From NCBI GenBank assembly GCA_963662175.1, contig OY759214.1, positions 14,446,001 to 14,510,000 on the forward strand: 64,000 nucleotides of DNA, given 5' to 3'. Shown one piece after another: positions 1-12,004 of the stretch; the stretch's first letter is position 1; every line of letters begins with the position of its first letter. Position numbers and translations under genes: made by a program. The notes beneath the pieces were generated by a model. The model was not told where the DNA came from, ran no database searches, and was given only the letters and a program-made list of their open reading frames with translations. Source of the stretch: Aradus depressus. Its lineage: Eukaryota > Arthropoda > Insecta > Hemiptera > Aradidae.

Positions 1-2960
1 GTCTCTGTGTTAGTTTGGTTGTCTTTCGGGAAGATGGAGATGTTGTATATATATGTCATATTTATTTTAATAATTACTATAATATATAATGAAATATGAG
101 AGATCAAGGGTCTTCATCATGCAGCAACTAAAATAAAATTATTTGATCATTATTTGTATTGCAATCAGTTTGACAAAAGCAACTCTAGATAAAGGGCACC
201 ATTTTTTAACTAGTGTAAAGTAATGTAAAGAGTTTTCTTCCCGACCAAAGTGCAGAAAATATTTGAATTATTCTTCAGTGTCGAAATTGATGACATAAAA
301 CTGAAGGTACTTGTAAAAGTGCAATATATACAGAGACAGCTTCAGTTTTTTTTATCACAATTCTCACCCTAAAGAAAAATAAATATTTAACATAGTAACG
401 TTAGTTGTGAAGAAAAATAGAGAAACGATTATTGTTATTGTCTGAATTTTATATATATATTATTTTCATTAAGAAAAAGAAAATCCCTTACTAGACATTA
501 ATTAAATAATACCGAAGACAATAATAATAACCAAAATTGTCTACCCATTGTAAAGATATAACATACTAGGTAACAGTTACTTAATCTATTAATTTCAGAA
601 AGGGCATTAGGTCAGAACCAAAATGTTAAAATATATATGATTTTATAAGAGTAAAGCATATACAATTAAGAGAAAATTAGAACTCCAAACATTTCATAAA
701 GATTTATCGTGCAATAGTTCCATCATAAATATCTAGTTGGTGAGAGGGAAGTTCAGCAGATGACCGCCAGGTAGAAGCACATTCTTGTTGTTTTCTAGGC
801 TTGTATAGAAACTTTTAATTTATTAATAAGCACTTTCAAATAAAATCTTTGAACTAGACAAAATATATGCATGATTGTTTTCTTGGAACATATTGCAGTC
901 TCTGAACAAGCATATCAACTGTGTGAGTAATATTTTTAAATAAATGTATGAAAAATTAAGACCAAATTTGTATTCTCAGAGCCAATGGAAGATATTTGTT
1001 TTTTTATCCTTCTCTGTAAAATCCTACCAAATACCTAATTAAAGACAATGAATTTTTCCTAAGTATTTCCTATGTATATATAAATATTTTTTTTTCAACA
1101 ATCATCGAAACAACGGATGAACCAGTTTTAAAATAACATTTTATTTACCATATGTCAAATGGTATACATAACCTAGGTACTAAATTGATATAATCCACCT
1201 TTTCACTTATTTTTATAGTTATGTAATTATTATAATTTATATTGGTATCGCAGAACTTCAGTATTATGATCGAAAAACTTTAAACCTCACAAAAATTGGG
1301 GTCAAAAAGAGGAAACCATTTTATTGGCGCAAGAATATGCAGGAAAACAATTTTTTATAATAAACTTTTGATTATTTTCAATAGTTTGTTTATCATTCAG
1401 GTAATGAGTCAGCGGTTTCAAATCAAGAGTTTTACAATTATGTTACATTATTTTAGTGAAAATGTTGGAAAATGAGAAATTACCACGAAAAATGTTTACG
1501 AAAAAATGAATTGTAATAACGATTCACCAGAGAAAAGAAAACATGTTCTCTAAAGAAAAGACATCTGAGACACCCTAAAAAAAATGCCAAGTACATATGT
1601 AACAATTTTGCATCATGCTCTCAGTTGTTATATCAGAAGGGAAGGGGGGGGCGCCTGGTAGGGATTAAAAAGTTGAAAGATGAAAATGATCTGTAAATGA
1701 TTAATAAAATGAAAGTAGAAATAAATATTTATAAGACTTTGCCCAAACTTGTACAGCTAGGAAAATATTTTAGGTGCCCTTACGTCCAAAATGAATCCTA
1801 ACCTAACAAGTCCAAATACGCATTTACAATCAGTGACAGCTTCTTATGTCCTTACACATTCTAATATTCCGTTTATATATTGTTATGTTTAATTTGAAGT
1901 TTGAAGTATTTTTATTGCTATAAAACTATTGAAATTCGGGAGTAGAACTATTCAACTACTTATTCTATTTGTCTCTTTCTTTCTGTTTCTTTTCCTCTCA
2001 GAAAAAATTAATATAATTTTTGGTTTTCCCAATTTTTTTAAATTTTCTTCCTTTTTTCCGTCTCTCAAAAACTCTAATTACCAAGAAATATATCGAAATC
2101 TAAAAGTGATAATTTGTGATCGATTCTGTTGATCGATATAGACTAAAACCTTCCAATGTGTTCATTCAAATGTCAACATGTTATATATACGGACTAGAGC
2201 TGCTCTTTGGTTCTAAAATACTGAAAATATGACCATGTGAAATATTCACAAGTGAATCCATCAGCTTTATTGAAACTATTTCATACAGACATAATTTTAT
2301 TGGTGTACTTATTCCTAAATGACTAACAGAAACCGATATATATGAGGTAAGTCTTATTCATTTTGAATCATTGAAATATTTTTTTACTTTATTATTGAGG
2401 CTGCGAATTACAGTTTTTTAGTAAGTATTTGTCTGTATAAAATACACGAGGAGTGAAAGTGAATTACGAACCCGTCAATGGAAACTAGTGCAAGATTGTT
2501 CTTAGTAGTAGGTCGATCCATACTTCATATTACCACCGTGATCTAATATTGATGTTACAGCATTGGTATTTTCACAAAAATCAAATAGCGGTAGGCGCTA
2601 CAGGTTTATTCGCCTACTCAACACTTTTATTCTTAAATGTGAACACAGAAATAATCATACTTTTAACTTGAAACCAGGTAAATTAGTATCTTTTAAATAG
2701 GTCTCGTATGTTTTCATTTCTTATTTCCTATGAGAATTTCTTACCAAATGTGCTATTACATATTCTTAGTTGCGAATTATGTTTCAATATATTTTAAGAC
2801 AAATTTTCCTAATGTAAGGGATATTGTGTAGTGTATGGAAGTTTGACCGACATTTTACGCAAAGCTTAAGCATTTGCTGTTAGTGGGTTCTACACGATTT
2901 ATATTCAAAGAGTAAATTCAGTCTTGCATTGATTGTTAACTTCTCTTAATTTCGTAGGCC
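1..2960. other. AT-rich region without recognisable genes
   Basis: No open frame here has protein-like composition; the longest (1929-2132) is low-complexity. A G-run lies at about 1645-1651. I see no RNA gene or repeat family member. Confidence 0.6.
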
Positions 2961-2961
2961 C

Positions 2962-3350
2962 ATATTAATAATATTTATTTCCGTTAAACAATAACATAGT
3001 AATTGGATATTTCATATAATTGTGTACATCAAAGATTCTTATAAATTATACACATTAACCATTAATTAATCTTAGAATATAAAGATAATATCTTTGTATT
3101 CTAAGATTAATTAATGGTTGAGCTAATATATTATATTAGCTGAATAATAATTATAAAAATGAAATAATTATAATTAAATGAATATAACATTTATAATACT
3201 AATAATTATAGTAGATACTATTTTTAACTATAAAGATCCTAAATTTCTTCAAGAAAGTCTTCTTTCATGACAGTATTTTAAGGTGTTTACACTTAAGTCA
3301 CAAAGAACGAAATGAAGAAACAATGTTCTTATATATAAATAAATTAACAA
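2962..3350 (+). repeat. dispersed repeat with TTTCCGTTAAAC motif
   Basis: The block around TATTTATTTCCGTTAAAC and the following text (ACATCAAA, TATAAATTAT) recurs, diverged, at 14005-14110, and in part at 33935-33970. It may be a mobile-element relic or a duplicated flank of the F-box gene, since similarity with the 14 kb copy resumes at 3645-3690, just before the F-box exon. Confidence 0.45.
3057..3119. repeat. 29-bp-arm inverted repeat (hairpin)
   Basis: Arms 3057-3085 and 3091-3119 are complementary except for one position, with a 5-base spacer. Each arm starts or ends with AACCATTAATTAATC. The right arm contains TTTGTATTCTAAGATT, a string also seen near 60148 and 63952. Confidence 0.8.
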
Positions 3351-3377
3351 ACAAAGTAAATAATAAATCATTTATAG

Positions 3378-3580
3378 CAGGGTTCGAAACTCGGCCGAGG
3401 CCATTAGTTTATTTTATCTGGGAGGTAAAATAAACTTAAGCACGCCGTCCTTCGGATGGAACGTTAAGCGAGCCTATAAGATGTCAAATACTTGTTAAAG
3501 ACCCCAGCCCTAGGTGAGCGCTCCAGTAGTAGCCGATATGACCTCGTAGTAAAGCCCGGGCATGAGTCATAATAACAAAC
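3378..3580 (+). repeat. tRNA-derived SINE family A, 5'-truncated
   Basis: Starts at the B-box-like GGTTCGAAACTC, then shows the family body: CACGCCGTCCTTCGGATGG, a stretch ending TTAAAGACCCC, and the 3' end GCCCGGGCATGAGTCATAAT. The tRNA A box is missing and the middle of the body has a deletion. It lies upstream of the F-box start. Confidence 0.8.
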
Positions 3581-3749
3581 TAAATAATTTATAAAATACA
3601 TGATAATTATAAAAATATTAAACAAAAATACGTTACGATAGAACTTACAGAATATTGGTGGAGGAACTCTGCCAAGAAAATAAAAATGAAAGCAAAGTAT
3701 GAATATTGTTGCTATTTTTTCTGTATTTTTTTAAATGTATTTTATTGTG

Positions 3750-3762
3750 CTTTCCTGCAGGT
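3750..3762 (+). promoter_or_regulatory. splice acceptor before the F-box start codon
   Basis: A pyrimidine-rich tract (3709-3755) leads into CTTTCCTGCAG followed by G, 13 bases before the F-box ATG. This fits a 5'UTR intron whose first exon lies upstream; I cannot place that exon or a promoter. Confidence 0.45.
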
Positions 3763-3773
3763 GATTTTCTGGG

Positions 3774-6700
3774 ATGGAGGAATATGACTTGGTTGGAAAT
3801 TCCGTTGAAGAAATTCGAACCACCATCTTCAGCTATTTGCCTGCAGAAGACCTCTGGAGCTGTTTGCAGATCTCCAGAGGATGGAGGATTGGTGCTAATG
3901 TAAACAGTCTGTGGAAGAGACACTGTAGAGATGAAGGACTGACTGTGGACAGATGTCACCCCTCACAGAACCAGGATCTGAAACATGGTTCGTAGTAGAT
4001 ATAATTTGGCAACCTTGTATCAAAGAGAATAACTTACGTGAGTAAATAAATTATATCTCTTTTTGAAATATTGTTTATTCCAAGTAAGTGTTGTACCATC
4101 ATCAGATTAAGTTATTAACTAAGTCAATTTCCTGAATGCGAACCATTCTTATAATATAATATATTATATCCAGTAAGAAAAAGGGGTTGAAAATTCAACT
4201 TAGAAACCCCCCCCCCCCTGGAGGTTTCATTAGCTGCTTTCTTACATTTACTATAGCATATACATACACCTTTGTGTTAGTTATTGTGACTCATGCCCGG
4301 GCTTTAACTACGAGATCATTTCGTCTACTACCAGATAGGGTTGGGCGATAGTTACTATCGATATATCGATAGATCACGCCTATCGGTACCCAATATCGAT
4401 AGGCCACGCCTATCGGTAACCAATAACGATAGTTTTGACTATTGATATTTTTTTAATTTTTACTCACAAGTTTTGAAGTTGATGACGTAGTCACGCACTT
4501 GTGCAAACAAATTAAATTCACGGTATTGGGCTTTGGCTCTTCTAAGTATTTATAATCCTAACTTCCTCTTTAATTGGGAATCTTATTCTACAATTCTTAG
4601 AAATTTTTTTGGGGTTGGCCGGCGAGAGCGCAAAGCTGATTTTTATTATGAGGGTGACTATACGACGAGAGCGCAAATTGGCAAATTAATTAATTCTTTA
4701 TCACAGAACTTCAAACAAAGCCGTTGGCCGGCGAGAGCACAAAGCTGATTTTAATTATCCAAATTTTGTAATATTTCTATTTATGTTTGTTCTAGGAATT
4801 TATGTACCTAGATGAATGATTATCGCTGTTAGACAGCTTACAACAATGAAAATTGAGATGGCTGAGTAATCAGTAGGCCTTTGCAGTGGCGGCCTTTGTG
4901 GCGGGCGAGACGGGCAACTTCAAAATAAATTAAAAACTTAATTAAAACCTTTGCGCTCTCGCCGTATAAAAATGGGATTAATTTTTATTATCTACACACA
5001 CTTTTTGAAAATTCAAATAAATTCGTTTTTCATTTATCTTTATAATTATCCCTTATCTTATAATTTATAATCCTGCAAGTTTGCAATAGGTAGGTAGGTA
5101 ATTGAATTTAATTATAATAAATTTCTTGAAATTCTTTATTAAATAGATCTGGACAAAAATGAATTGCTATCGGAAAACTATCGATAGTATTCGATAGTTT
5201 TTAACCGATATTATCGGACTATCGATAGTGCCAACTATCGACTATCGCCCAACCCTACTACCAGAGCGCTCTTTCTCCGCTCTGGTGGATATGAGCCCAA
5301 CTTGACTATGGGAGTCCTAACATACATCTTTGATATTTTTCCATGGTGTACACGATATACAAGTTACGTTGTAAATTAGTTAAAGTGTATTTTTTTTGGA
5401 AATGAAAACACATGTATACACATCCGTTAATATAACATGATTTTGTAATATCAAGTGCAAACAATTTGCTATATCACGTACCATATTAAATTATAATATA
5501 TTCTGGTACATATGATGTTTGTTTGGTACCTACTGAAGTATTTTATCTCACTTGAGTTGTCTACGAAGTTTGGAAAGTCGTTTCTCGTCTATATTGATTT
5601 TTAACGACTACTTTCCTACTTTTCATTAATTTTTTTAGTATATTGTTAAAATAAATAATAATTGAGGACTTTTTAATAAATTTATCTATTTTTTGCCCAA
5701 AATTTCTATTAAAAACTGCGTAGTTTTTCATTTATTAACTTACTAGGGTGTACCTTCCACATGTGCACGTCGGTTGAACATTGAGGGAGTTCGGGATCAG
5801 GGTAGTGTATGTATACAACCGGTGAGCCTATGACGGGTTGGGGGCGATCACCGGCAACCAGCCCGTTATAATGCTTTCTTCCTCTGCTCCCACTGTGCGC
5901 TTGTCCAAAACATTTCTCTCTTGTTTCAACTATTAATTTATTTGTTTCAGATGGTATGCGACTATGCCCGGCTGCAGAGAGGTGGGTTGAGTACATTTCT
6001 GGGCCAGTGCTACGATGGGGGAGAGCCACAGAGGACCAAATGCGCATCGCAGCGCTGGACGAGCCGAGCACCGCTCCTCTCGTCGCCTCTTCAGGACAGC
6101 ATCTTGCCCTCTTCAACAGCTGCCACCTCTCTCTGGAGGTCTTCAAGGGACGATGGCACACACTCACCAGTGTTCTTCCTGATGAAGCTCCTATCGATCT
6201 CTCCATGTTCCCTGATCATATAGTTCTCTTCATGAGGCATAAAATTTTCATATTTAAAAGAAATGAAAACGAATTTAATTTTTTCAAATCGTTATGCTTA
6301 TGCAGTACATTGGTGCCTTCTAAAGAGTGTATATACAATTCGCCCAATGGGTCCTGTTTTATAAAGGGGAACCCTTTAGATGTTATTGGCATTATCGACA
6401 ACAAGCTCATATCTGTGAGGTATGACGACTGCCAGGTTACCATTAAAGATCTTAGCACAGAGGAGTATCAGATATTTACAGTGCAACCTAGATTTCATAT
6501 ACGTGAATTTTTTTCAACACTGTCTTACATTTTTCTACACGATGGTGTTGGTAATTTAAGTGTGCACAATGCATCTGGAAAGCAACTTTTCTCTTTGACA
6601 AATGGTGAGTTCGAGTGTTCAGAACTGTGTGCAAATGATGAAATATTGTGTATTTTCTCGGCCAAACTGTTGAACACGTACGACCTGAGGCGAGGTGGCC

Positions 6701-7080
6701 AACTGATTGGCAGTTTCCCCGTGGAGTTCACGACTCGCGTGGCACTCTGCCATCCGGTGCGAAGACTGGCCTTTGCTGTGTGCTACCAGGGTGAGGAGCT
6801 GCGCCAAGTGTCCGCCCTGGATCCTCTATGTGGGGCCACTCTCTGGAGCCACTCCCTTGGATTCGGCCTGCCCTCCATCCGTCTGGTGGCTAATCGCTAC
6901 CTCCATGTGACCAATGGAGACGCTTGGCTACTGCTGGACATAGCCGACGGTACCACACTCCGTCAGGGCAGCGGCAATGTCAAACACATTTCTGATTATT
7001 ATTCCGTTGTTTATGATTTTGATTTGAAAAAATTAGTTATTCATTATTTTGGTAATAAGTGGAAACTAGAACCAAAATAG
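3774..7080 (+). CDS. F-box protein, two coding exons (3774-3987 joined to 5951-7080)
   Basis: The spliced CDS is 1344 nt, 447 aa. Residues about 4-50 form an F-box: residues LPAEDLW then CLQISRGWR and SLWKRHC match the L-P, dL, cr-W and lWk positions of the family. F-box proteins bring substrates to SCF ubiquitin ligases through Skp1; that role is family knowledge. The rest (about 375 aa) has repeated beta-strand-like blocks, including GATLWSHSLGFG and DAWLLLDIADGTTL, suggesting a beta-propeller-like substrate domain, but I see no clear WD signatures. Splicing: donor GT at 3988-3989 (weak, GTTCGT), acceptor TTTGTTTCAG ending at 5950, phase 1, intron 1963 bp. The start is the first ATG after a good acceptor (CTTTCCTGCAG, 3750-3760), so an upstream non-coding exon is likely. 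Without splicing, exon 1 stops 9 bases past the donor. Confidence 0.8.
4276..5325 (-). repeat. SINE family A copy split by a hAT-type element
   Basis: The 3' part of the SINE (antisense) runs from 4276 to 4335, ending CTACTACCAGA, and resumes at 5258 with CTACCAGAGCGCTC. The family consensus seen elsewhere reads straight through CTACTACCAGAGCGCTC, so 4336-5257 is an insertion. The SINE lies in the F-box intron, opposite to the gene. Confidence 0.85.
4336..5257. mobile_element. non-autonomous hAT-type element, 922 bp
   Basis: Ends are TAGGGTTGGGCGATAGT and the inverted form ACTATCGCCCAACCCTA. It is flanked by an exact 8-bp duplication CTACCAGA (4328-4335 and 5258-5265), the length expected for hAT transposition. 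Subterminal DNA is rich in ATCGATA motifs. The interior has repeated GGCGAGAGCGCAAAGCTG blocks (4620, 4728) and no transposase frame. Segment 4759-4859 is shared with an element at 61 kb. Confidence 0.9.
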
Positions 7081-8440
7081 TCACTTCTGAAAAAAATTTG
7101 GGAAATATGAACTAACAAGAAGCCGACATTTCCGAGCTTCATTCAATGGATGGAATACTTTACCTCTGCCTTTCTTATAAACTACTGGAAATCTAGTATT
7201 TTTGTTTCAGGCAAAGCTTCCCGAGATGTCATTTTTCTGACAATAAGAACCATTGGGATCTAAAGAAGGGGTGTAGAGTCATCTTGAAATATTGAAGATC
7301 TCTGGAAAAGCTCCTGAATAAGAACACACAAGCATTCTAGAGAAGCCTAAAAAGTGCATCTTGCCGCAGATCGTTGTGCACGGAATGAAAAACTAATCTT
7401 TGACAAACATGCCAGCTGTTAACGCGGAGGAAGAGATTCTTGCTATTCTTAATCTATGACCATGAGCATCACGTTTCGGCTCAGCTTGGCAATATTATAT
7501 TTAAATCTTTCAGGGTTGTCTGAGTCTAAAACTGTTAGGTCCATTGTTAGGAGTGCAAGATATCGTTAATGAAAGTTTGTATTCTCATTGAAACATTAGT
7601 CTTTCAGTAAAAGCCTTGACCATATTGTAAATAAACAGCCATTTTGTACAGGAGTCTCGAAACTATATCTTAGTATTATAGTGCTTTTGAAATAGATCTG
7701 TGGACTTTTTTAAAAATATATTTCAATGCTCTGTAATATTGGTTAAATATTTATTTAGTCAGAAAGCATTTCTGCGATCTGTGTCGATATGGAAAGCTAA
7801 TAAAATAAATAGAAACAAAGAACTTGTTTTACTTTTATATTATCGATTTGCACAAAAGTATATACGTAGTGTTTGTGTTTCGGCTTATGTCATCTTCAGC
7901 ACAAAGTTTAAAAATGATCATCACTTCATTTCATCGTTAGTGGAATTAGACAATATGAAATTTAAACAAGTTTTTTGTTTTTATTTATTTAAATATTTAT
8001 TCAGATATAAATATAAATTGATTCACTAAGAATTACTTAATCTTCGATGGTAACAGGTGTCCAGAAATTAATACAGGTTTAAGCCTTTTTAACTGCACAT
8101 AACTCAACTGAACATGAATTTTACTAATCTACATTAAAATGTAGACATTTCTGCCAATTTTTGAGTGATTCGTGCTACAAACCATCAAACAGTCACAGTA
8201 ATTCTCTTTCGATGCATATTCGGTTTCGGAAATTCTTTTGGTGCTTCGTTGAGATGCAACCATTGTGCAGAAAGTTGTCGGTTGTCCTGCACTGTACACT
8301 TTTCATTACATGCTACAATTAAATTTAAAAAAATGTGGATCACTGGCAATGTATTTTCCCAGAGCGAATTAATTAGTCAACCACAAATCAACCGTTTGCG
8401 TTAATATTCAATAGTATATAAGTATAATAGAGTAGTAGTA
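7081..8440. other. F-box 3'UTR and intergenic DNA
   Basis: No further coding potential is visible. On the minus strand near 7900-7867 a GCTGAAGATGACATAAGCCG-then-AAAC string occurs; similar strings recur in the window and are described as a finding. Confidence 0.4.
7629..7634 (+). terminator. candidate polyadenylation signal of the F-box gene
   Basis: AATAAA about 550 bases after the stop codon, the first canonical hexamer downstream. Another lies near 7801. Either could end the transcript. Confidence 0.35.
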
Positions 8441-8454
8441 TAATAGAGTTTTTG

Positions 8455-8725
8455 AGTAAAGCCTCTCTCTAATCCCCCTTCCCTTTGGCCGATCTGGCTG
8501 AAATCGACAGGTGTTGTCCTTATGGGGTTTTGGTCATACATATAAAATTACCTGTCAGTACATCCAATCTATCGGCAGTTATTAGAGTATTTAAGTTAAG
8601 CCTCCCCCCTCCCCTTTTGGAATCAAGAGGTCAGAAAATATGAAATTCCATTGAAAACTCCGCATCGAATATTTGACCGATTACATAATTTCCCCTATAC
8701 TTCGTATGTCTGATGAAGTAAAAAT
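8455..8725 (-). repeat. ACTTCCCC-family repeat fragment
   Basis: Contains family blocks in antisense: CCCTTCCCTTTGGCCGAT, CTATCGGCAGTTATTAGAG, CATCGAATATTTGACCGATT and the end TTTCCCCTATACTTCGTATG. About one and a half internal monomers remain. Confidence 0.75.
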
Positions 8726-9206
8726 GCTTTTGATGTGCAAAAGAACCAAACAGACAGCTTAACAGCATTTTTTCAAATTTTGCGGCACCCATTTGTTGAG
8801 CTTTTTTTGACTTTCCAATTTGGCTCCGAAACTGTTGCCTTACGCATATGTCTTGCGCAAGTTTCCGAACCGTTGTGCGTACATCTGTCTCAACTAACAC
8901 CTTCAGTTGGTTCATCTTTGTTTCCACAGTCTAAAATTCAATAAACATGAATCTAGGATTGACATGAATAGAAGATAGAATTGAAACATTATATTACAAT
9001 CATTAAATAATAGTTTCTTGTGAAGCAAAAAATTGCTAAAAAGACAAACAAACATAAAAACTGCATTGATTCCCGGACAATATAATTGCTTCCACTTAAC
9101 AATTTGACTAGAAGTTTCACAAAAAGGCTGCTATATGCGTATATTTAATTTACAAGGTTTAACTTCTTTTTATCTGCAATTTCTTTAAATTTAGACTGAA
9201 CATTTT

Positions 9207-9609
9207 TAATGAAGTATATTGTTTTGAATGAAGTATATTGTTTTGAATAAAGTATATTGTTTTTAATGAAGTATATTGTTTTTAATGAAGTATATTGTTT
9301 TGAATAAAGTATATTGTTTTGAATAAAGTATATTGTTTTGAATAAAGTATATTGTTTTTAATGAAGTATATTGTTTTTAATGAAGTATATTGTTTTGAAT
9401 AAAGTATATTGTTTTGAATAAAGTATATTGTTTTGAATAAAGTATATTGTTTTTAATGAAGTATATTGTTTTTAATGAAGTATATTGTTTTGAATGAAGT
9501 ATATTGTTTTGAATAAAGTATATTGTTTTGAATAAAGTATATTGTTTTTAATGAAGTATATTGTTTTTAATGAAGTATATTGTAACTATTAATGAAGTAT
9601 ATTGTTTTA
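9207..9609. repeat. 19-bp tandem array, about 21 units
   Basis: Unit is (G/T)AAT(G/A)AAGTATATTGTTTT. Three variants alternate: A = GAATGAAG, B = GAATAAAG, C = TAATGAAG. Reading in order gives C A B C C, B B B C C, B B B C C, A B B C C, then one C after a short interruption (TAACTAT). A pentamer of 95 bp is therefore a higher-order unit. Confidence 0.95.
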
Positions 9610-9794
9610 TTTTATTTACTTTATCATTATTTTTTTTAATGTAACACAAAAATTGTGGACAATTAATGTATTAAATGTACAGAAATTTAATGTCTAAGAC
9701 ATTGTAAAAAGTGTAAATACCAGATAAAAATGTTGAAACATTATTTTCCGTTAGTTAATTTTGTTCATGTTCACAACCTAGATTATGTATAAAA

Positions 9795-9925
9795 AGTTCT
9801 GTAAAGATCCTGGATTGTGTCGTGTACGAGTACTATGTGTATCATGAGGTCATTGTGGAGTGTTCTGTTAGGCATTGGGTAATGCATCTGAGTGCCTCTT
9901 GTGCTTGAATCTGTTGATGGCTTCC
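9795..9925 (-). pseudogene. Jockey-like LINE fragment, antisense
   Basis: The string around CATGAGGTCATTGTGGAGTG then TTCTGTTAGGCATTG is the reverse complement of the Jockey-like 3' coding region seen at 24.7 kb (region encoding QCPP...NRTLHNDL). Stops and gaps break it. Confidence 0.6.
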
Positions 9926-10185
9926 TTCATAAACGTATATTCAATTTTCTTATCTTCCAGAGAAATAAAAGAGAAACTTTCATTTAAGCTCCTATTTTAT
10001 ACTTTTGAGAGACATTTCTTAGGTTTTTTTCAAGTAAAATCTAGAGCAAAGTTCTATGTACTGACGTATTAAATTTATTTTGGCATCTATTCATTAGAAT
10101 TAAGATAAGAGTATCAGAGAGAAGTTCTACCGTTATAAATTGTATAAAAATATAAATTACTTAGTACTATATAAATTACTTACCT

Positions 10186-10915
10186 CCCTCAGACTAACAC
10201 AGTAAGATATTTGGGACTTACTCTGGACAGACGATTGACATGGAACCCACATACAAGCCTCATACGTAATACACTAAACAAACGATTTAAAATGCTTTAT
10301 TCTCTTCTCCACAGACATTCAAAATTACCCATAACACAAAAGCGTAACTGCTACACATTTCTACTAAAGCCACTCTGGATGTATGGCTCACAAATCTACG
10401 GTTCGGCTAAAATATCTAACCTGAAATGTATCCAGGTTTTCCAGTCAAAGACACTCAGACTCATTACACAATGCCCACCATACGTAAGTAACAGAACACT
10501 TCACAATGACCTCACGATAAACACAGTACACGACACAATTCAGGACCTTTACAGACGTTTCCATAGCAAATTGCATTCACACCCAAATCCATACACATCC
10601 ATTCACTTTCTTCACCACACTTCCCACACAATCCTCCCAGGGGATTGAAGAGGAGGTGGAACCGTGACTTAATATAATCCCAAATTACAACCTCCCCCCC
10701 CCCCCTCTTCTTGAAACAAAATCATAATATCCCTATTCATTGATAATAACCATAATATTCATTGTTTTAAATCTCGCCCTGAGGAGCTACCACTGGGTGG
10801 CCTTCCTCTCACGCCAATCAAGTCATCTATATTCAATGAAGTCCTCTTGGTAGCTGGTTGTTGCGTCATGGTAACAGTTGCGACCAACATTATAAAGACA
10901 AAAAAAAAAAAAATA
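10186..10915 (+). pseudogene. Jockey-like LINE 3' fragment with 3'UTR and A-rich tail
   Basis: 10211-10648 encodes the C-terminal region of a Jockey-like ORF2: GLTLDRRLTWNPHT, then LWMYGSQIYGSAK and KTLRLITQCPP, closely matching the LINE at 24.4-24.9 kb. The preceding bases (CCTCCCTCAGACTAACACAG) also align. It ends in a 3'UTR and a tail ATAAAGACAAAAAAAAAA at about 10884-10915. Everything upstream, including endonuclease and RT, is absent, as expected of 5' truncation during reverse transcription. Confidence 0.85.
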
Positions 10916-10970
10916 ATAATATATAATCCGTTTATAGTTTAGAATGTATTTATTAGTTTATTTGAAAATC

Positions 10971-11690
10971 ATGAATAATAATATAGAAAGTGATATTGAA
11001 AATTGTGAAGTTGTGTGGACTGATGATCATGAAACACAAGTTATCAACATTCTTAAAGCAGACAGTATTCCTGAAGGTAAATCAAACAGACTGCAATAAT
11101 ATTATTATAGAGCTAACTTTAATGTAATAAGCCTTGCTGGTGTTTCCAAAGTAGCAAGGAAAAAAGATGGAAAAATAATGGCAACGAAATCTAGTGTTTT
11201 TTCTATAATTAAGGACCAACACATAGCTTGTGGCCACAAAGGCGAGAAAAAAAAACGTATAGTAAAGTGTCTGAGTGTGACGATCAAATAAAAAATTGGG
11301 AATTTTAAATAAAGGAGACAATGTGCTTGTAAGTGTGAGTGAGTATGATAGGGGCCGAGGGCATCCTCCAAATCTAATGGTGTTGTAGAAGAAAAAGATG
11401 GAAAATACAAAATAGGTACAGAACACGGACAAATAGAACACTGGTTAGAAAGAAACAGTTTAGCGACTACTAAATATACAAAACTTTCACTTGACGATGT
11501 ATCACCAAACAAAGAATTATCTGTGCGGCAACTTGTGCGTTTGGTATCAGTAGGTTGAGGACAAGGGTACAAAAGATGTTCATGCAAAAAAGACGTAAAT
11601 CTTCACGATGTAAACGTTATAAGAGTGGCTTCGTTTGTAATTCAGCTTGTCTTTCTGGAACATCCTGTAAAAACCATGATTAATTTTTTT
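10971..11690 (+). pseudogene. decayed KRBA2-like integrase-type gene
   Basis: From ATG 10971 the translation carries WTDDHETQVINILK, a premature stop near 11097, then SVFSIIKDQHIACGHKGEKK, which matches the H2C2 zinc-binding segment before the integrase core in KRBA2/Ginger-type proteins. From about 11310 the C-terminal end follows: GDNVLVSVSEYDRGRGHPPN, KIGTEHGQIEHWLERNSL (after a frameshift), VRQLVRLVSVG, stop, GQGYKRCSCKK. The CxxC and DDE catalytic core that should lie between is missing, so this is an internally deleted, inactive copy. The family assignment is from memory of conserved strings, not a search. Confidence 0.6.
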
Positions 11691-11859
11691 ATTTGACCTC
11701 TTTTTCATTGTTTTTATAAACATTTGCTAACGAATACTGTTCAATGTTGTTTAAAACCCATTATTAAAAGGACTTTTTTTTCATTATTTGTGTTTTATAT
11801 AATTCAATGATTCCCTATCTATAATAATTGATATATAGGAATTACCCAGAAAATGGGGG

Positions 11860-11950
11860 TTGCCTATTTCGCGAAATAGGCAAAATGAAACCAACAAATT
11901 GCCTAATCCATGAATTCGGCAATTTTTTGCCTAGTTCACGAACTAGGCAA
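11860..11950. repeat. three adjacent TTGCC...GGCAA palindromes
   Basis: 11860-11883 is a perfect 24-bp palindrome (half site TTGCCTATTTCG). 11898-11924 is an imperfect palindrome with AATTGCC and GGCAATT ends. 11927-11950 has 11-bp arms TTGCCTAGTTC/GAACTAGGCAA around AC. All share the outer TTGCC/GGCAA. Confidence 0.85.
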
Positions 11951-12004
11951 TTTCGTCAATTCGGCGTAACATATGTATGGATTCGAACCTGCAATGTGCT
12001 ATGG

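Noticed and set aside
5709..6223. ORFs overlapping the F-box exon 2 start on both strands
   Set aside because: Shadows of the exon in other frames; the plus-strand one crosses the acceptor site.
9207..9609. CRISPR-like array
   Set aside because: Units are contiguous 19-bp repeats with no unique spacers, in eukaryotic DNA.
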